A stretch of DNA of 64,000 nucleotides from Baylisascaris procyonis (taxonomy: Eukaryota; Nematoda; Chromadorea; Rhabditida; Ascarididae): the NCBI GenBank assembly GCA_037389465.1, contig JAZARR010000197.1, positions 6,000,501 through 6,064,500 on the forward strand, written 5' to 3'. Positions within the stretch are counted from its first letter, which is position 1. The number at the start of each line of letters is the position of its first letter. Positions 55,201 through 62,900 of the stretch are shown piece by piece. A program made the position numbers and the translations under genes. Below the pieces are notes generated by a model. The model saw nothing but the letters and a program-made list of their open reading frames with translations. It had not been told where the DNA came from and made no database searches.

Positions 55201-56895
55201 CTTAACAAGACATTTATGATGTTTTAGATTAGCCTCGATCCTAGCTAAGCCTAGTTCCTAGGCTATCATTGTGAGTTGCACCGAATTTTTCATCTCTTAT
55301 ACTACAGATTTCTTCTGAATAAACTCTCGTTTGCAGGAATTTTCTTCTTCCGTTTATTAATGTAAATTGCTTTCCCTTGTCTTCCCTCCCATGAAGTGCT
55401 ATGCACATTCTATAGATTGAAACAGTTGGTTGTAGTTATGATAGGTGAAATTGTTATTACTCTATAATGCTGTCTGATTATTTTTTTCATTGGAATTGTG
55501 GCTAACACAAATCTTTAATGCTATTCTTTCAAATATTTTTGGAAAAGAAATGGATGGCATTTTAGAAGTTTTTAATGACTGTCAATTAAACTTCCATTTT
55601 CCTTTAGAAATGGGTCCCGCCTCGGTTTATATGACACTTGCCAAAAAATCAAGAATGCAAAGCTGAACTTTTTCCTTATAACTATGCGAGGATGAGAAAG
55701 AGCAGCTAATGCGTCAGGGAGATTAGCAAAATCCGCGAATCATCAATAGTTCGCTACCAAAAAAAGAGGATGAGATTGGAATGCACAATACAAAGGTCTT
55801 CTCCTCCCTCCCCCCCCCCTTCCAACGAGTAAAGTGTTCATGGATATTGAAAAGGCAATAATTTAAAACACATCTATTTGCATTCATTTTCTTTATGAAA
55901 AGTACGAAATTCCCCACTTTCCTAAGCAATTTGTGCGGATACTAAACAATGCTGGGAAATATTATGCTTGCGTTTGAATGTTTTTCATTGTATATTTATG
56001 CCGCATCTAAAATTTCATTTATGAAACTCCAAAATGAAATCACTATGAGCAGAAAAATTTATTAGTTACAATAAATTTATAACCTTTCAACACATGTTTT
56101 CAGCTGATTTCCTTCAGTCTTCGATCATATTTATCACAACAATTAGCGCTAGTGTGTGGCCTCAAACGATTTATCAATGAGGACATGATTGTTTATGTGA
56201 TCGTTGAACGTGACAACTCATTTTATTAAGAATAATTGATAGCCATTTTAAATGATTATGTGGTATATAATTTCTGCTTTGCCTTATCAGTTTCGTAATT
56301 CAACCTTTAATTACCTATCTGAATGAGGAAATAATGAAAGCGATAGGAATTGAAAGTCTTTCAATACTTCAATGATGATAAAGTCAAAGAGATAATGACT
56401 ATTTAAAACACAAACGTCATCCTTTTTTTTGAAGTTTTAATTTCACTGATTATCTTGTCTGTTGAGATATGAATATTCGCGTATCTTCATTTAATTATTT
56501 TGTTGTTTACGTTTTGTGTTGTTTTTATGCTAATGGATGAAAAAATTTGTGAAAGCAAATGACGTCATTGCGTTAGCTAATGCATTTCTATGTCTACTAG
56601 ATATTTTCAAATCGCCAACTGTAAAATCTACGACAGCAAAATTCGATGGATTTTATTTAGCCAAAATAATAGCATCTTATAGGGAATTTTGGTGAGTTTG
56701 TGGCTTTTTATTTAATATAAATTTAGTCATCAACTTTATCACTTATCAAACAGCTATGAGCTGGAATAATTTTTTGAAGCAGAAATTGCATAGCCAATTA
56801 GTTTCGTAAAAAAGTTGCAAAAGACGTTTCGCTATTACAAAAGCACGTTTTGTTATTTTTTTATTATTTATTTATTTATTTATTTATTTATTCAT

Positions 56896-56958
<63 letters not shown>

Positions 56959-59900
56959 TTTGTATAGCTTTCGCTGTTATTTTGTGGAAATCGTTTGAAT
57001 CATAAAAGAACTGAGCTTTTGAGAATAAATTCGGCGGCATAAATTTCAGGTTATTTTCAAGTGAGAGCGATGGTGCATTCAATGGAGGATACGAAATGAG
57101 ATAAAATTAGTGAAAAAGAATGCCAAAGAAAGTAGCGCTATATATATTTCTAGATCACTACCTAAAACCTCTCATTCATAATACTGGTTACTTGGAAAAA
57201 AAGGTGGCTATCAGCATATTTTTATCGATCCGTCCATCTTTACTAGCATTCATCAAACGTTGGCTTTTCTCTGATCGCAGTGATATAAAATGAAAATCTA
57301 ACTGGCTTAAAATCTAAATAATTCCTTAGGAATTCTGACATATAGAGCAACGGATGTAGAGGCAATTTGCGTTGCCTTTTATATGTCAGGACCTTTCTTC
57401 CTTCTCAATGATTGCGTTTATGATCGGATGTATAGTCGCTGAATTCGAATTTTTCTATGCTATTATGTTTACAATCTCTGCTAATATAAGCATTTATGAA
57501 CGTGGATGCGCATATTTTGCAATTCATTCAAATCTTCCCATAAAACTTTATGGAAATAGTTGAATCATTTATGTTCTCATCGACAATGTTCTCAAAAATA
57601 TTTCTCCACCTGGTCATCTCTTGTTATTGCTTCCGAATTGTTTAAAGTGATACACTCATAATTCCTATGCGGACTGAAGCCAATTAGGAGTCGAATAATT
57701 GAAGAAAACAAAATCCCAATTGAAACGGTTATTCACTATTCTCTCAAGGCTAGTCCAGGGGATTGGTCTCAAGCTTCTTTCTTGATACGCTTCTTCTATT
57801 TCCATACCCGAATGATGTGTTACATATTCTGCTGGAGTGTCTGCGATGCATATAAATAATTATTCTGCGCAATATATTTTAATATTCAGATAATGGACAG
57901 GTGATATTGCGGTACTCTTAAATTTTATACGGCTCTTTGAATATGCAAATTATGTAGACATATTTAAAGTAAGATTCATGTCTCAAAATTTCACTTACGC
58001 GATGTCAATAAGCAGATACCATTATTCATACAAATGTCCCCTCCATCTTCGCATTGCAACAACGAATCACATCGCACACAGCTTACTGAAAATCACTGAT
58101 TACATTATAGTTATATGCACTATTTCATTACATATCGTCTAATTATCAGTTAAATATTGTTCGAGCACCAGTAAACAACCCGTGAGTTTACCTTTATTAT
58201 GGATGGATGTTAAAATTTTTAGCTTTTATTTGGGTTAACGTTGCTAAATGCTGGAATATTCGTTTAATGCTGAAATTGATTGATGAAGGCCCTATTCATA
58301 TTGCTGCGACACTTCTAACGAATATATCAACGCTCGAGTAAACAACTCGGCTTTGGCACGATAAACACTGAAAAAAAAGTGATGCACATTTATGCAATCA
58401 CCTTCACCTAACTGACAATTATCAACGAATAATTAGGTATCTGCAGTCCGGCTACTTTATAAGGGCTTGATGCTAGTGTATAAGTGGCACAGTGGAAATT
58501 GATGGGTTTGAGGCACAACTTGACGCTACATCCATACATATGCACATACGTAATTATCGTTGTATACATGTAAGCACCATTGTTGATACGCCTCATCGCC
58601 GTTGTGCCCCATTCAATAACCAGCTTGTTAGATCGTTTTATTTGCGGATTTTGTGATTTTGCCTTTATCATATAGAAGAACTTCACCAGGAGCATCTTCA
58701 CTTCTTCAAAATTAGTGGCTTTCCTGTCGGATCCATTATAGATTTCACGTAGTCGACTTTGGCTTGAATACAAAATTGCTGCTGCGTTTTTGATTAACTC
58801 TTCACTCTTTTAGAATAAATTTTTACCGAGCAGCATTATTAGTTGAACTCATCGGCGAATTCAATTCAACAATGAGCCTTATAATATTCATCATTTACAT
58901 TCTCAATAGCTGATATGTAACAAAATTTTCAACTCAAAACGACGCGAAGTAGACAAAGTAATCTTTTGAAAGATTAAATTGGCAGGTGAATATGTGAAAT
59001 TTCTCTCAGAGGAAATTCACATTGCCTCGGGCAAATAAATCTTCGATATTCACTTGTCAACTAAAGTTCACGTTTGTTTCCTATATTTGCATAAATATAT
59101 GTTTTTTATTTCGCTTAAGTTCACTTTTCCCTCTTGATTTATTTAATATTTCACTAAAAATATTTGAGTGTTTCGGCTAAGGTTCTTATTATTGTACGGT
59201 ATTCAAAAGGACACATTGCTTGAAATGAAGATCTTTTTTCTTCTTCACTTCTCTTTAGTCGTTGCTTAAGCCATCTTAAAGAATTTTTTCGATTCTTTCG
59301 ATGGAGATGTTTACAGCCAAACAATTTTCACTTCAATCTCTCTCCCGCTCGCAATAGGGGAATAGTATAACAACTAATACGTAGATTATTGAGTCTGACG
59401 AATGTGACGATGTGGGGCTAAATTTCCGATTGGTTATGCATAGCTATTAATTAAGTGTATCTAAATGTTAGTGAGTAATTATACTTAACTTTCTTCATAT
59501 ACAGCAAATTCCCCCTCTTCCTCTCACGTCCTCCTGCTTTCTTGCCCATCTTTTCGAAAGGTGTACTGAATTTTCCGAAATTACATACAAATTCAAAAAA
59601 AAAAAATTTTTTTTTTACCAATGAATTAAATATATTCCAACCTTTGTATTAAATGCAATTAAACACAAATTAAAGATAATGCATAAGTTGCAACGTTTCA
59701 GTTGATCGAACAGCTTCACCAATTAGCACAATCGTTTATCCTCCGAATATAATTCATTCCTACTTACCATTCACGCGCTCTATCCCCCTTTTCTCTCCAA
59801 CCATTCCATGGAACTCATATCTTAGGAATAGTTTTTTTTTTGAAAAAAATTTCAAATTATTGAAATCATTCCGAAAGCTTGTGTAACAAGGAAAAGTGAA

Positions 59901-62900
59901 TATTTGAAAGTGCCTAAACAGGCTTCATCGGTGAAATGGAGGGAGAGGGATGAGTTAGATTTTAAAATATCCACATGAAGACGGAATGTCGGCGAAATGA
60001 AATTAAGAAAAAAATTGAAACATATTGCGTAAATTTAATTTTAAAAAATTTCAATCATAAATTGCAATAATTTGCAATAATTGCAATAATTTGCAAAAAT
60101 TTCAATGCGTATATTGCTTAAAATGATCTTTTTTTTTACTTCTACTTATTCGTTGTTTATCTTCAAAAATTTTCTTTTGCATTCTTTCTTGCATATAATA
60201 TCATATATTTGTAAGGATTTATTTACAACAATTAATTTTTATTCTTTTAGAAAGAAGATTTACCGTAAAAATGTGTTTGTTTGATGTGAAATTATGAATT
60301 CTTGACATCCCTCCACTCATGTATGACTCATCCATATGTGAACTCTTGCGACCGATTTCTTGTCCTCTTAATTTACGCCCTTCAGTACAAATCCGATTCT
60401 ATGAACAACAATAAAAGATTGATCAGAATTGATTTCTCTTTATGAAAGATATTATCCCCTCGTAAATACATATAAAATAAACGATAAACATGAGCTTATT
60501 AATAAGATTTAATGGGTTTTCGATGTCATAGTTAATTCGAATAGCTAACTTTCATATATCGTAATTGGATATTTTATAAATCAGAGAAAACTTTTTGTTT
60601 TACTATTTTATTTATTTATTTTTTAATTTTTTTCAATTAATAGAGCATTTATTTAGCAATCATTATTTTGTTACGCATAACATCGTTATATATATATATA
60701 TATTTTTCGTTATCGGCAATATTTTAAATTCTATACTTTAAATTTGAGTGACTAAAAAGAATAAAGGGAAATTAATTCTTTTCCTCAAATGGAAAAAATA
60801 TGTTGATGGAAGAAAGCGGAATATTTTTTGAATTTTTTATGCGAGGTTTCTTGGATGATAATAGGTTTTGTTGAAATCGATTGACGTTGAAATTGAAATT
60901 AATCGACAACATTGATGATTCCATCGATTAGTTCCGTTTAATTCTATCCTTAACCATAAACATTGCTTAATAATTATTTAGGAGATCTAATGGATTATCG
61001 AAATCACAAAAGTTATGAAGATAAATCTATACTAAAAAAAAAAACGGGTTTACCATCACAAATTCCACTGCAGTTCGTCTCCTCTTACAGAAATTTAAAC
61101 TTTAACATGAAAAAAAAAGTTAATTCAAAATTGAACAGTGATAGAAGTCGAATACTTCAAAATCAATGCTTCCGTTTTATTTAATAATGCCCGCTACGAG
61201 ACATTCTGCTTTAATGCCTTTCCACATCCTCACTCTTCTATCTATTACTCTCTAATAAATGCACTGCATATTGATGGCAATATTGTGGATGTGCACGTAC
61301 TGTATAGGTGTACGTTTATATATCTGTATGAATGTAGAATTATCCAGATTTATAAGCCAAAAAGGTTATGATGATGAAGTTGATAAGTATAACCTACATC
61401 ATAGAACGATCTTCAAGTTATCCCCACTTATGGATATTAAAAAAATTTGTGAGTCAGCTTTATGCAATAACCGGTTGGATCTAGCTAAGAACAGATTTTT
61501 GGTTGACAATTTGTAAAAGTAATCTGTTTAGAAGGGAAATAGATAGGGGTATTGTTGTTACTATTACATACGCGACAACCGGTTGGTTTCAATGAAATGT
61601 AAAAGCGCATGTCGTGTTAATCTCTCTGCACGCTTATTTTAATGTTACAGCTAGCCGGCGCTCATTGCAATGAAAAAAAAAATTGTTTTAAATTTAATTT
61701 TTCAAAGCGCATGAGTCCAGGAAAGTCGTTTTTGCGAACATGAAACAGGACAGCGAACAAATTTAACTAAAATGCACTAAATTTTAAAAGGGTTTTTGAT
61801 TTTCAGTAAGAGTACGTACCTATAATTCAAAAAACAACCATGAAAACTTAAGGTTTTACTTAGAAAAACGTGAGTTAAAGATTGAGCTATATGACAGGAA
61901 TACTTCATAATAGAATCAGGTTAAGTTAGAAACTTATAGATGTGACATCCTTGAGGGAATAATAGTAAGTGGAAGTAACCATGCCTGTTTATTTATGTTA
62001 TATATTGCGGCGTATCGGTAATCATTCCCGAGCACATATCCATGCCCTTGTTTAAATGATCAGAACAAGCGCTCCCCTTCTCTATCCCGCATTCTGTTTC
62101 CATATCGATATACTTAAATGATTTGGCTAGCATAACTAACCATAAGAAAATAACGCCGTAACGAGCTGATGTGGAGTAATTTGGATCCTTTTCTTTACAT
62201 AATTGCACTAATGAATGAGAAAAAAAGTGAATGAAATTTTTTGAAGAAAAATTTTTATTTTCTTTGTGATGTTATAGTACTGAAGTTTTGCGACGGAAAT
62301 GTGTTTGAACAACGACTAATCCCCAATGAATGTTTTCACGTTAACGATATAATTTCCACAGCGATTGTTGCAAATGAAAGCTTGCTAGTTTTATACGTAC
62401 ATGTAATTGAGCGAAATTCAATGAAGCATATAGTTCAAATGAGACAATTTCAAGTTGCTAATAGGTTTATTAGGCTGAATATGTTAGACAAAAGGCGGCT
62501 AATTTCTATAGATTTTATGCTGATTCAATGAGAAAATTCAATTATATTATATTTGCGCTCATATTTTACTCAAAGAAATTAAATGACTATAACAAAATCG
62601 AATAAATCTTAAAATTATAGCACATGTTTGATTGCTCGAGTGGTTGCCTGTGTTATAAGTGCTCATTGCTGGTGTCTAGTTAACGTATAGACCTCATTCA
62701 GCCGATACTAGTCCCGTTGCCTCTGAGCTAATCCCTGCTCCCTTATTGTCACACTGAGTAACACAATATCACAGCTCAAAGATTACAACACAATAACAAT
62801 GCAATAAGAAGGAGGTCAGTAGCATGAGGATATTGGCAGCTGCGTGCACAAAGACCTAGAAAAAAATGAAGATATATTGTTGAAGAAATCGAAGAGTGAA

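Larger units (their letters stand above)
54878..57998 (-). other. lat-2 intron 2
   Basis: About 3.1 kb. Holds the (TTTA)n microsatellite, the 55070-55205 coding-like piece, and part of a possible dispersed repeat at about 57190-57350 that resembles 34510-34670. Confidence 0.6.

Noticed and set aside
56865..56960. CRISPR-like or satellite array
   Set aside because: It is a plain TTTA microsatellite without spacers.
58002..58400. Additional lat-2 exon directly upstream of exon 2
   Set aside because: No ATG plus hydrophobic segment in phase was found; the donor-like site near 58190 has no open exon before it.
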